DNA from: Galeruca laticollis
Taxonomy: Eukaryota; Arthropoda; Insecta; Coleoptera; Chrysomelidae
Length of the DNA stretch: 64,000 bases
Direction: 5' to 3'
Assembly: GCA_963921935.1 (NCBI GenBank)
Contig: OY998180.1
Coordinates: 111,792,183 to 111,856,182 of the forward strand
Each line of letters starts with the position of its first letter. Position 1 is the first letter of the stretch. The notes under the pieces are model-generated. The model was not told where the DNA came from. It searched no databases and saw only the letters and a program-made list of their open reading frames with translations. Positions 31,526 to 42,260 of this stretch are shown here, piece by piece. Position numbers and translations under genes: made by a program.

Positions 31526-31690
31526 ATGACATCGACTACACCCTCTATAATCTTTTTTTTGACTACACCCTGTATAATATTTTTTCGACTACACCCTGTA
31601 TACCTTTATCACTACACCCTGTATAATATTTTACGACTACACCCTGTATACCTTTATTACTACACCCTGTATAATATTTCACGACATAAA
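31526..31690. repeat. Tandem array of actacaccctgtata, about 30-bp unit
   Basis: Six copies of gactacaccctgtata alternating with atatttttcg or cctttatc-type spacers. The repeated word equals the accctgtata end found at mariner/MITE termini elsewhere in the window. Confidence 0.9.
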
Positions 31691-31774
31691 CACTGTGGTA
31701 TCCGAGTGCGTGGGTGGAAAACCGCAAACGGTCGATAAAAATTTTCCCATGCTAAGGTGTCCCATACAACTACT

Positions 31775-32039
31775 CAAATAGTTTTGTAGAAACAGTCTAA
31801 GCATCGAGGACCACCCACCGAAAACGGCTGGGAATCGAGTATACCCTGCTGAAATCGCCTGAACATCGAGAATCCCCTACTGGATTCTCCATATAAATGT
31901 ATGTAGTGTGGGCAAAGTGCCGGGAGAAATAATATTTCGCAAGAAATAATATTTTTCACAATGTGAGCAATATATTGTTTTGAAATTAAGTAAGCTATGA
32001 GAAATACGCTACTTTTCATAGCAGTTTTAGAAAAAATAC
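31775..32039. repeat. Right arm of a 2.5-kb inverted-repeat element
   Basis: Reverse complement of 29531-29764 with an extra roughly 30 bp. A further gtgcaacaagtgggaaaag-type palindrome piece follows to about 32100. Confidence 0.88.
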
Positions 32040-32429
32040 TTTTCTCACTCGTGAGAAAAGTAGAACTTTTCCCACTTGTTGCACAATATACTCTTTCCCT
32101 ACGGAAATGTCAAATTATTTTTGACAATATAACATTATCTTTATAGTGAATATAATTAATTGACATTACAATTAATGAAGACTTATTATCAAAAAAAGAT
32201 GCATCAGGCATAGCAACTCAAATTTGGTCAAATTTCACTATTAACTACTTACGTTTACCTGATTTTTTTTACATTCAATATTAATTTTTAAAATTCTTAC
32301 TGTTCAAATAAAATATAAGTTACCTACTCCTTTCTCTAATTACTAAACGTGGTTGTAGACAAAATATTGTGTAAAACTCGTACGCAAAGCACTTTTCCCG
32401 CTCGCTGGATATGCACAATACAGCTAGAT

Positions 32430-32990
32430 AAACTGGCTTGGACTAAACCAAACTTGTCCGTCCTATGGCCGACAGGTGAAACTAGTTTAGCCTAGGTTCA
32501 ACTGTACTAATAGGGAATAATCAAATAACAAAACTAATAAAATAGTGATGCATTTATTAATTGAATCAAAATCATCTTTACACTAATTTTTGCATGGTGC
32601 ACGCTAATGGCATTTGGAATTGCATACCACCATTTTTTTCTTGCGTTACCCGTTTGTCAAACAATCATTTGCACAGATGCACCTTACACAGCCTAGCCCT
32701 GATCCAACCGAATGTTTAGTGGCTGAAGTCCTCAGCGATATTATAATATCTTGGTTAACATCGCCGAGGGCATAGGGGGACGCGCGGGGCGTGAGAAATA
32801 CGATCGGAGGATGTCCGCATCCACAGAAGTCAACACAAACTAGCTCAAACATTTTTGACTGGGCAAAAATAGTACAGATTAGGCCAAACTTATTTATCGT
32901 GATACCCACTTATTCATCTAAGGCTTAATTAGTAAGGCCTAAGGCTGTCGGCCATAGGACGGACCAGCTTGGCCTAGTCTTAATCAGTTT
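32430..32990. repeat. Foldback element with 46-bp inverted ends
   Basis: The left end 32430-32475 and the reverse complement of 32945-32990 share aaactg...gactaggccaagct-like text and an exact gtccgtcctatggccgacag. The interior holds an 87-codon minus-strand frame with no recognised motif. Probably a short non-autonomous DNA element. Confidence 0.65.
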
Positions 32991-33254
32991 ATTCTACCGC
33001 ATATAGGATGAACTAGTTTGGCCAAGGAAAAACTTTATCCTTTAATCGGGTTTGTCCGGTAACATAAATACAAATGACCAATTTTATGACTGCATATTAT
33101 TTGGGACGTTTCACAGATAAACACTATTGATTTTCAGCTCACCAGAGCCAGTACGACGGGTCCTATAAATCCAGATATTTCCCATTTTTGGTAATTTTTG
33201 AAGAAATTTCGGTTTGTTAGCATGATACAGCCTTCAGAGTGCGTAAAAGTTTTT
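32991..33254. other. Unassigned stretch
   Basis: Nothing recognised. Confidence 0.5.
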
Positions 33255-33375
33255 TCCTCCTACCCCTATAGAAAGTACACACTTTCCTCCCTCAAATCAG
33301 GGAGGAAACTCATACTTTTTCTCCCTAGGGAGGAAAAGTACTTTCCTCCCTAGGGAGGAAAGTTTTTTTCCTCCC
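33255..33375. repeat. Cluster of cctccc/gggagg palindromes 5' of Crypton 1
   Basis: Three or more palindromes in a row: ctttcctccctc-aaat-cagggaggaaac, ttttctccctagggaggaaaa, and a perfect 22-bp palindrome at 33341-33362 centred on cctag. The same half-site actttcctccct appears 3' of the gene (34916-34928) and at 4480. Arms of about 11 bp around a short core resemble the layout of tyrosine-recombinase sites; that role is an inference. Confidence 0.7.
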
Positions 33376-33665
33376 CCTCATTTCAAATAAGTTGTAAACG
33401 ATGAAACTTGTGAATTCATTATATTCATATTGTTTCCATAATTTCTAGAACATCCTGTATATCCTGTTTTTTGGTAAAAATCAAACATTAATGTTACTTC
33501 AACGTAGTTCTTCAATACAAATTTCAACTTCAGGAATCTTAGATATACGTTTTTTGAATTCAGAATAAGAGAAGCATAGTATGCTGTGGCTCACTGACAG
33601 TAAACACGGCGATTGACTTTTGAGGTGCTAAGTCGCTACATTCATTTTAGTTGAATTTTTGAAAA

Positions 33666-34674
33666 ATGGAGAGCGATTCAAGTGATTTTGAATTTCCAAA
33701 TACACCACCTAATATTGAACAAGCCAACATAGCGTCATTAACCTTACTACCACAAAAATCTAAAGACAGGTATGAAAAACAATATGCACAATATAAGCAA
33801 TGGGCTGAAGACAACAAGATATATAAATATTCAGAGAATGTTTTACTGGCATATTTTTTACTACAAGGAAAATCATTAAAAGCTTCAACACTTTGGTCTA
33901 AATATTCAATGCTACGCACAATGATACAAATGAAGGACAATGTCGATATTAAATATCCAAAGTTGATTGCATTTCTAAAACGTCAAAATGCCGGATACAA
34001 ACCAAATAAAGCTAAAACTTTTACAAGAGAAGAAATAAATACATTCTTAATGGAAGCCCCCGATGATGTTTTTTTATTAATGAAGGTAAGAAATGAAATC
34101 CCATGCAAATAATTTAATTTTTGATATAAAATATTCATAGGTAGTCCTTCAAATGGTTAAAAAGTATATCTGTCTACGTCCTAAAACTGAGCATAAACGA
34201 TTGTTGGTATGCTTTAAAGCAGGCAAATGTATAAATCAAGTGGTTGGCAAAAATAGTATACCCAAAATACCACAAAAAATTGCAGAATATCTCAATATTC
34301 CAAATGCCGAATATTACACAGGGCACAGTTTCAGAAGAACTTCAGCAACTCTGTTAGTAAACGCTGGTGGGGATATTTTAGCTCTAAAACAGCATGGCGG
34401 TTGGAAATCAACCAATATCGCAGAAGGTTATGTAGAACAATCTTACACAAAAAAAAGAAAAATTTCTGATCAAATTATGGGAAATAATGTAGAACCTGAA
34501 CTTGATCAAAATCATCCAAGCACTTCTAGAAGTTACCACCATTACAATGTGCTAAGGGAAACTATTTCAAATACTAAAGCTCCTGTTCAAACGCTATCTT
34601 CTTCCAATGTTGTTCATATAAGTGCTGCTCAAAACTGCATATTCAATATTAACATAAATAATTCTAAAATATAG
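33666..34674 (+). pseudogene. Crypton tyrosine recombinase, copy 1 (missing box I)
   Basis: Exon-like part 1 (33666-34085) encodes an N-terminal SAM-like DNA-binding region (SKDRYEKQYAQYKQW, STLWSKYSMLRTMI, FTREEINTFL) and ends LLMK|gtaaga. After 59 bp bounded by gt...atag, part 2 (34145-34674) encodes KYICLRPKTEHKRLLVCFKAG, YYTGHSFRRTSATLL (catalytic H and R), QHGGWKSTNIAEGYVEQS (catalytic W and Tyr) and a short tail ending NCIFNININNSKI. Copy 2 has the expected box I (GVGGACRTNEL) between these parts; here it is absent, so the first catalytic Arg is lost. Cryptons move by tyrosine recombination of circular DNA. Palindrome clusters flank the gene on both sides. Confidence 0.85.
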
Positions 34675-34835
34675 TTAAACAATACTATGTACTTAATTGT
34701 ATAACATATATTGATAAATTTGTTTAATAAATAATTCTTGTGTTCTTAATTATATTCGTTACCTATTTGTGTCGTAAATAAATTTTAAAAAAAAGGTGGG
34801 TAGGAGGAAAAATCATATGTATCACATGGGAGTAA

Positions 34836-34920
34836 AGTGCCTTATCCTCCCTTGGATGTTTACTGCCCTTCGTTTCGCGTCGGGCAGTAAACTACATCCT
34901 GCGGGAGGAAAAGTGGCACT
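34836..34920. repeat. Hairpin 3' of Crypton 1
   Basis: Arms of about 35-39 bp (34836-34868 and 34882-34920), each with cctccc, ggatgt and ttactgccc, around a 13-nt loop. One arm plus loop recurs at 4470-4530. Confidence 0.8.
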
Positions 34921-34984
34921 TTCCTCCCTAGTAATACAAATAGCTATAAACAGTAAAGCTGGTTATTTTTTTTCCAGTAAGAGG

Positions 34985-35180
34985 ATCTTCGATGTCTAGA
35001 CTTTCTCTACCAGAGGATCCTCGATGCCTAAAACTTTTTATAACTATTAACTTTTATAATTATTAACTTCTATTCTTTAAATTTGAGCCTTTGTAAAAAA
35101 AGTATAGTGTGCAACATGTGGGGTAAAGTACGTTTCTCACTCGCGTGAGAAGTTAAACCTTATCCACTTGTTGCACAACA
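34985..35180. repeat. Recurring tcgatgcctagac + gtgtgcaacatgtggg module
   Basis: ttcgatgtctagac and cctcgatgcctaaaac are followed by ctattctttaaatttg and agtatagtgtgcaacatgtg, the same order and spacing as 29668-29820. Partial versions lie at 57520-57965 and 62378-62500. Confidence 0.75.
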
Positions 35181-35463
35181 TTTTACTATTCTGTCGAATT
35201 TTCAATTTTTTAAAAAACCTTCCGTAGATTTGATACAAGTTGCTTTGGTATGGACTCTGAACAGATCGCTATTATTATAGCTATTAATGTAACGAAATTA
35301 TTATGCGATTTATAATAGTCGAGGACATTGCTAGATGACGAGGCGATAGCCGAGTCACCTATCAATGCCCGAGACGGTGTTAAATCGCTAATAATCAAGT
35401 TACATTCAAAGCTTTATCGTATCATTGACAACGGCGATACAAAAATATAAACCAAACGGTTTT

Positions 35464-36585
35464 ATGTCATTTCATGTATCATTTCAAAAAGTAATCCTTA
35501 AAATCATGCAAGATTTCGATGCTCCTGACGATATATTAGCTGGAGCCAACACTATAAGGTTGAACTTGCTTCCGGACAAATCTAAAATACATTATGAAAA
35601 AGAATATCGACAGTTTTGTGAGTGGCGAAACAAAGTACATGTTCAAGGTGCAGAAGAAACAGTGTTGCTGGCAGATTTCGCGAAACTCTCTGAGAAATAT
35701 TCTGCTTCATCCGTATGGCCGAAATATTCCATGTTACGAGCGACTTTATAACTGAACGAAAGAGGAGAAATCGATAAATAGGGTGCCTTAATACGTTTCA
35801 TCAAGATGAAAAACGCTGGAAAAAATCAAAAGTATTTACAAGAGAACAAGTCAACGAATTTGTGCGTTCTGCCCCAGACGAGGAGTTTTTAATGATGGAA
35901 GTGGCTTTTTTAATTGGAGTCGGAGGAGCCTGTCGAACAAATGAATTAGTGAAGATGACCACGGAAGATGTTGAAGTTTTAGAAGACAAGCTGATTGTTA
36001 TTATTCCCGACTCAAAAACCCACAAGAAAAGGATTTTTGCTGTGGCATCTGACGGCGAAGTCAATACTGTGCTTTTATTTAAAAAATACGCAATTTCAAG
36101 GCCAGTCCATGTTACTCACCGAAGATTGTTTGTATCATATAGAAAGGGAAAATGTACGATGCAGCCCTGCGGAATTCATTTCTTCTCCAAAATACCTAAA
36201 AAATAGCTGAGTATCTCTTACTTCAAAATCCCAATATATATACTGGTCACTGCGTTAGAAGATCTTCGGCAAATTTTCTTGTGAATGCTGGAGGAGATAT
36301 ATTAGACCTACAAGAACTTGGTGGATGGGAATCGCCGAAGGTTGCTAGAGGGTATTTGGAAGAAAGTGTGACAAAAAAGTTTCCATTGCTCACAAAATTC
36401 AAATCGGCGATGTTTTCGGTAGTGGATTAAGCACTGGGGAACCGCATGAAATCGAAAGGAGTGCTGGCTCGGTCACTAAACAATCTTCAGAGGATATACC
36501 TATGGTGGTGGACGCTAAAGGCAAAGGTGTATTCATCAAATTTGAAAACTGTCAAAATATTGTTTTACATGTTCATGAAAACTAG
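35464..36585 (+). pseudogene. Crypton tyrosine recombinase, copy 2 (frameshifted)
   Basis: Collinear with copy 1 but diverged. N-terminal part: PDKSKIHYEKEYRQF, SVWPKYSMLRATL (35464-35751). After a frameshift: SAPDEEFLMMEVAFLIGVGG then ACRTNEL (box I Arg, near 35930), SKTHKKRIFAVA, RRLFVSYRKGKCTMQP. After another frameshift: YTGHCVRRSSANFLVNAGG (H, R), LGGWESPKVARGYLEES (W, Tyr; the usual HGGW is LGGW here), then a last frame shift into a tail ending FENCQNIVLHVHEN and a stop at 36583-36585. All catalytic blocks are recognisable but at least three frame breaks and a stop prevent translation. Confidence 0.85.
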
Positions 36586-37917
36586 TTCTAATATTATTTA
36601 GTATCTAACGTATTATGGTTTAGTAACTAACGTTTTTAATTATGGTAACTAATGTATTATGAGTAACTAATGTTTTATGTACGTTTATGATGTTAATAAT
36701 TATTAATAAAGATTTCATATAAAAATGTCTTAATCTTCAATGATACGATAAAAAAGATTAATTTCTATAAGTTTTTATTACTTCTTCTTTTCGATCCCAT
36801 TAATATACTTAAGTTGATTTATTACGTAATATTACTATAAATTGAAAACCAATACTAAAATCATTATTTCTACCACACTGCACATAGTCACATCGATATT
36901 TCAAGTCAATATTCCCATAAAATTTTATTGTCAGCGACTGTGAATGATTCGAAAACAAACATTGTGACTGGTGTTCATGCTTATGTATTCATGATAAATA
37001 TTAGAAAAATTAAAATGTGACTCTTAGTATAAATGGTATACATAATTAAATATATACCTGGTAATTCTTTGGCGGTTTTAGAGACCACTTGACATAATTA
37101 AAATATCAGAATTTGGCGTTTAGATATGTCCCAGTTGTTCTAAATTATTGCAAGTTTCCTACCATCTCTACTTATACGAGTACAAGAAAGAAGTTGACTT
37201 GAATATATTATTCTAAATACAGGGTGTCCCAGGAGTTCGTACCAAAAGCTTGGGAGATGATATAGAGACTGAAAATAATGATGGTATTTCACATAAAAAA
37301 ATGTCTTTACGCACTTCGTTAACCAACTATAGGGCTCTAAAGTTGGGAATTTAAAACGGCTTCTTATTTATAATTATTATATGGATAATTGGAAATTAGT
37401 AAAATTTTAACCGTTTAAAACACACTTTTTGGCGTTATAATCCGGTCTACGCTATACTTGTGAACTGATACGGACTAATCAATGGTGGAAGCGGCAATTT
37501 ATTGGTGAATATAACTTTTTTCAGTTATAAATGCAACGATTAACTTTTTTGAACATTTTAGAGATACCAACTCCTTTTGTATCATCTCGATAAAATGAAC
37601 GGCTTAAGAGAGTTATCACCTAATATTAAAAAAATATACATTCCTTAGATCAGTTTCCCAGAATTTCTAACTTTTACCGTTAAGAAAATAAATGGGTGGG
37701 AGGGACTTTACTTCCGCATTGTAAAGGAAATTATTGTAATGGACTGATTTTGACGATTCGAGTGGATCTACACTTCATACGTTCCCGATTCGAAAAATTT
37801 TTTTCTTAAAATGTGGGTCGGAAGACAAATTTTTGGACAGAAGTCACAAAAGCCTAATATATCAATCTAGTGTATTTATAGTTCGCATATTAAAATCAAA
37901 ACACAATTAGAATAATA
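36586..37917. other. Unassigned stretch with mariner-like terminus
   Basis: atacagggtgtcccaggagt at 37218 is a clear mariner/MITE-type end, and the following text (gttcgtaccaaaagcttggg) is non-coding. No gene found. Confidence 0.4.
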
Positions 37918-40560
37918 TATTTTTTTTCAAGCCATCGACTTCTGAGGTCATTAGCCTTATACGCATATGTAACCACATGTAAGAATGCATGTCACAGTTT
38001 GGAGTATATTCCTGTTTCTTTTAAAAACTTCAAAACCTTTTTCAATGTATTCCATTCGTCTTTCAGGCACGTTTGAATATCATTCGGTGGGGCAAGTCTT
38101 TATCTCATTACATCATATTGAGGGCAGTTTATGATAATATGTTTTACTGTCAATCTGGATCGACAGTAGTCGCATCTAGGTTGTCTGTCTCCCGCTAGCA
38201 TGAATACGTTTGTGAGGCGGGTATGCCCGATTCGTAGTCTGGTTATCACAGCCTGATCACGTCTACATTGGTAAGGTATTAGCGTCCAAGGGGTGACCTT
38301 TGTTTTGATGTCTCAAAGTTTGGCATCTGTTCTATTCCACTAATTTTGCTATACCTCCAAGAACATATGTTTCAAATGTAGTTTTATGTCGTCTGGTCTC
38401 ACAGGTATATTTTCTATTATATCTGCTTGCGCAGCTGCGCTAGCTGCTCGATCTGCTTGCTCATTCCCTTCAATTCCATGGTGACTTGGGATCCAAATGA
38501 ACGTTGTGAGTTTACCGTTAGTTTGAATCAGAGTCAGTATCACCAAAATAATTTGGACCAGCGGATCTTTGCTGAATGGATTACTCAGGGCCTCAATCGA
38601 ACTCTTGGAATCAGTACAGATTATATAATACAATTTGTTTGCAAATTCAACATATCGTAGGGCCTGCATAATAGCTCCGCAGTATACACGCTGGTTTCCC
38701 TGGGCAATGCCCATGAATGAGATATTCCCAGCGTAGTGAATGCCGAGCCACAGCCTCCCAGAGTTTTTGATCCATCTGTGAATATAACTTGGTCTCCTGG
38801 GTATCTGTCAACAATTCTGTTGAATTCTGCTCTAACAATTTTTCGATTGACGTCTCCTTTTATATGTATCCCAATATCCATAATTGCATGTAATGGGACG
38901 ATCTTCCAATGAGGTATTTCTGGTGGACTGAAATTGAGAACATTTGGAAAGGAATATTGCATGTAGTCAAGATCCTCTTTCAGATGGATACTTGCTGGTC
39001 GTGTTATTGTCGGTCGTCGTTGAAACAAGTCGTGTTCCTCATCATGGTATGGTGGATAGTTTGGATGGTTCGGTTGAGCCCATATTCCCATACAGTAGTT
39101 GGCTATCAGTTGTTTTCTTCTGATACTTAGAGGTGGGATACTTGCTTCAGCACACACGGATGCATAAGGGCTTGTTTGAAATGCTCCTAGAGCTAGTCTT
39201 AGAGCGGTGCACTGTATTGACTCTAGAACTTGGAGCCTTGTTTTTCGGGCTGATCCATAAATCATACAGCCATATTCCATTTTGGAGGCTATAAGTGCCT
39301 TGTACATTTTTAGAAGGACGTCTTTATCACAACCCCAGTTGATGTTTGCTAACACTCGTAGCGGATTCAGTGCCTTTTTACATTTCAGAGCAAGTTCGTT
39401 GATATGAGTACTCCAGTTTAGCTTTTTATCAAATATGAACCCCAAGAATTTTACGTTGTCTCTACACTCAAGATCGTCGTCGTATAGTTTCAGTTTTGGA
39501 TCTTGGTGAATTGATCTTAGCCGACAGAAGTGCACGCAATTCCTTTTTGTACTGGAGAATTTAAATCCCAGATATTTTGCTCGGCTAAAAAGAGTGTTTA
39601 TTGCAGCCTGCAGGTTTGTTTCTATTTCTGCCACCGTCTCGGCCGCGTAGAATATTGTGAGGTCATCGACATATAAGCATCTTCCTAAAGCTTGGTCAAG
39701 ACTATCAAGGAGTCCATTGACTGCTATCACAAACAGCAGTACACTCAGGGTGGATCCTTGGGGTACTCCATTTTTTAGTTGGTGTAAGTTTGATTGTGTT
39801 AACCCATTGCGTACTCTGAATTTTCTATGGAGAAGAAAACTCTGTATGAATCTCGGCATATTGCCTTTCATTCCCCATTTGTTCAGTTAATCGAGTATGT
39901 TGAATCGCCAGGTTGTATCATAGGCCTTTTCTAAGTCGAAAAATATGGCCACCATATGGCTTCTGTTAGCAAAGCATTTTTGAATTGCCCTTTCCAAAAT
40001 GAATAAACGATCAATTGTGGATCTATGGTTTCTGAGCCCTGCTTGAGAAGTTGATAGTAGGTTGTTTTTTTCCAGATACCATCGTAGCCTTAGGCTTACC
40101 ATCTTTTCCAACAATTTGCTGAGGCAACTCGTTAGTGACATGGGTCGATACCTTGCTGGAGATGTTGAGTCTTTTCCCAGTTTGAGTAAAGGGATGATGA
40201 TAGCTACCTTCCACATTTCTGGGTATGTTCCGTTCGACCAGATTTCATTACATAGTTCCAGTATAATGTGCCTTGTTGATTCTGGTGCTTGTTTTATGAA
40301 GTCGTATGTGATTCTATCTCCGCCTGGTGTTGAGTTAGTCATTTTAGAGTGCGTAATCAAACTCCAAAGTAGTGAATGGTATGTTGTAATCTGAGGTAAT
40401 TTCTTGATGAAAACTGATTTCTCTCTCTGAATATTCCCTATGTTGTTGAAAGTCGTGGTCCAGAATAAGTGTGCTGCTGGCAGTTTCGAATTCCTGAGCA
40501 ATTTTTTCTGTGATTTCTTCTTTATTTGTAATCAATAATATATTTAAAAGAAATGTATAA
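37918..40560 (-). pseudogene. I-like LINE: RT, RNase H and C-terminal zinc finger
   Basis: Minus strand, 5' truncated (no endonuclease). RT begins near 40550 with TPGGDRITYDFIKQAP, YRPMSLTSCLSKLLEKMV, FFDLEKAYDTTWR (motif A); after a stop near 39890 it continues GVPQGSTLSVLLFV (motif B) and CLYVDDLTIF (YVDD, motif C). An RNase H domain follows: VIFTDGSKTLGGCGSAF, YTAEL, then after a frameshift near 38680 CTDSKSSIEAL and WIPSHHGIEGNEQAD, giving all four acidic residues. Beyond 38349 a further frame encodes RLRIGHTRLTNVF and a CxxC...HxxxxC finger (CDYCRSRLTVKHIIINC), ending near 37995. RNase H plus this finger points to the I group of LINEs. Inactivated by few changes, so moderately young. Confidence 0.88.
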
Positions 40561-41239
40561 ATATTACATAATAAAGTTAAAACGGGTCATAAGTATTAAG
40601 AGTCAACTAAAGAAATATCTCTCCAAGAGCACAAAATTGGTGGACCAGGGTCAACTCGCGATGTACCTTATATTAATTTATTGTTTGTAATATCAGATAT
40701 CATATCAATGATATCAGTTATTTTATATAAATATATATAAATAGATAGATTTGTCAGCTTAATGAGTAAAATACGAAGTGTAGTTATGATAATTAACACA
40801 TCAACAAAATATCAAAAAAATAATAATCATTACAATAGATGAAATTGGTTACCCCGTGAGAAAACTCACCTAAGCTATCGAAGATCGTTTTATTTAACTT
40901 CCACAGTCACCACACTTTCTTTTATTAAACTTTATTCAACTCTCTTGTATTTAATAATGATACCTATTTTATCAAAACACCAGGAACCAACGTTACTCAA
41001 GCTGGTATGAAAGATATGTTATAAGTAATTTTGCTCTTTATTTGTTATGTGATCTACAGCATAAGGTAATATATATCAACCCCCGAATTATTTGTGAGAT
41101 CCTAGACGGTATAACAACAACATATATTACTAAAGTTTACAGTTTTCAATCAGTAACAAAATACAAGAACATATAATATGTATAGCCGGTGGTCTGGCGC
41201 TTCTATTTCGATACTTGTGGCCATGCCCGTCTTGTTGGC
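40561..41239. other. Unassigned stretch
   Basis: AT-rich, nothing recognised. Confidence 0.5.
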
Positions 41240-42260
41240 TTCTTACTTCATTTGAAGTATTAACCTAACGTTGTGGTTATCGTCGGTGATTTTGTACCTC
41301 TGAGCAGCTATGGCTCCCATTGATGTTTCGGCTCTTCCTGAAAAATAGCTGAAAAACAGGGTTTCCAATCCAGTAGGTTTTAGTTTATGAGTGGCATCAT
41401 GCCAGATTTTATGGGTTAAATGTTTGAAGTGAATGAGGAGGAATATTCTCTCGGCTCGCTTCGTAGAATCGAAACGGAAGAACAACCCTGCTCGATACAT
41501 GATTTACTATCTCGGATGGCTTCTGCGCGATCTGCGGCTCTGAGTTTCTGGCTGAATTCCTTCGGTAAGCAGTGTGCCAAATTGGCTTGAAATGTTGTTG
41601 AATTCCTTGATAGTGGGTATATTGGCCTTCTCGTGTAGCCAAGGATATTTTAAAAAGTGTGTTGGCAGCGGTGAGGTATGCAGGTGCTCCATACGTGAGT
41701 ATGGGCCTGATAATGTGTTTATACAGGAGAATTTTGTTTGCTAGGGCGGCAAAGTAGGGGGTATATTTGCTCATTGCAGCCTTCGCTCGTGTGATTTGAC
41801 AATCAATTTGAAGACATCGTATATCTGATGTTTTCTTTTTTCCTAATTTTTTGATTGTCAATACTGAGGTCGGACTGCAATGAGCAGTTTATACGGTATT
41901 TCGTTTTGAGAAAAAGAAATTATGTTTTTGAGGGATTGATGCCTAGTTTGTTATAATGAAAGTATGCTAGGACGGTGTCTCTAACAAAATTGTCCATTGT
42001 CAGCAACGCAGTTTGTGGTGAAATCACTACAATACATGTGTCATTCGCATACATTGCTGTAAGGATGTGAGGGGTAGTAGGATGCCTCTTCTAGTTTATA
42101 AAAATGTGTCTATTACTAAGGTAAGAATGTAACATATGAATTAAATATTCCAGAAATTTTGCCCTCGATCAATGTATGTATGAGTCCGTTGAGCCATACG
42201 GAGTCAAACGTTTTTTGCACGTCGAGTGTGACTATGATCGAGGCGTTCTTTACTCGAAAA
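41240..42260 (-). pseudogene. Jockey-like LINE RT fragment
   Basis: On the minus strand the segment starts near 42240 with a motif A reading TLDVQKTFDSVWLNGL, continues with a degenerate motif C (YANDTCIVVI, near 42050), and ends with the C-terminal RT region characteristic of Jockey relatives: CQITRAKAAMSKYTPYF, NKILLYKHIIRPILTYGAPAY (41700). Pieces are in different frames, and motif B is not clear. Neither endonuclease nor 3' tail could be defined. This copy is a different family from the 44-47 kb LINE. Confidence 0.8.

Noticed and set aside
32646..32909. 87-codon minus-strand frame with several Cys
   Set aside because: Lies inside a foldback element and has no spaced zinc-finger pattern.
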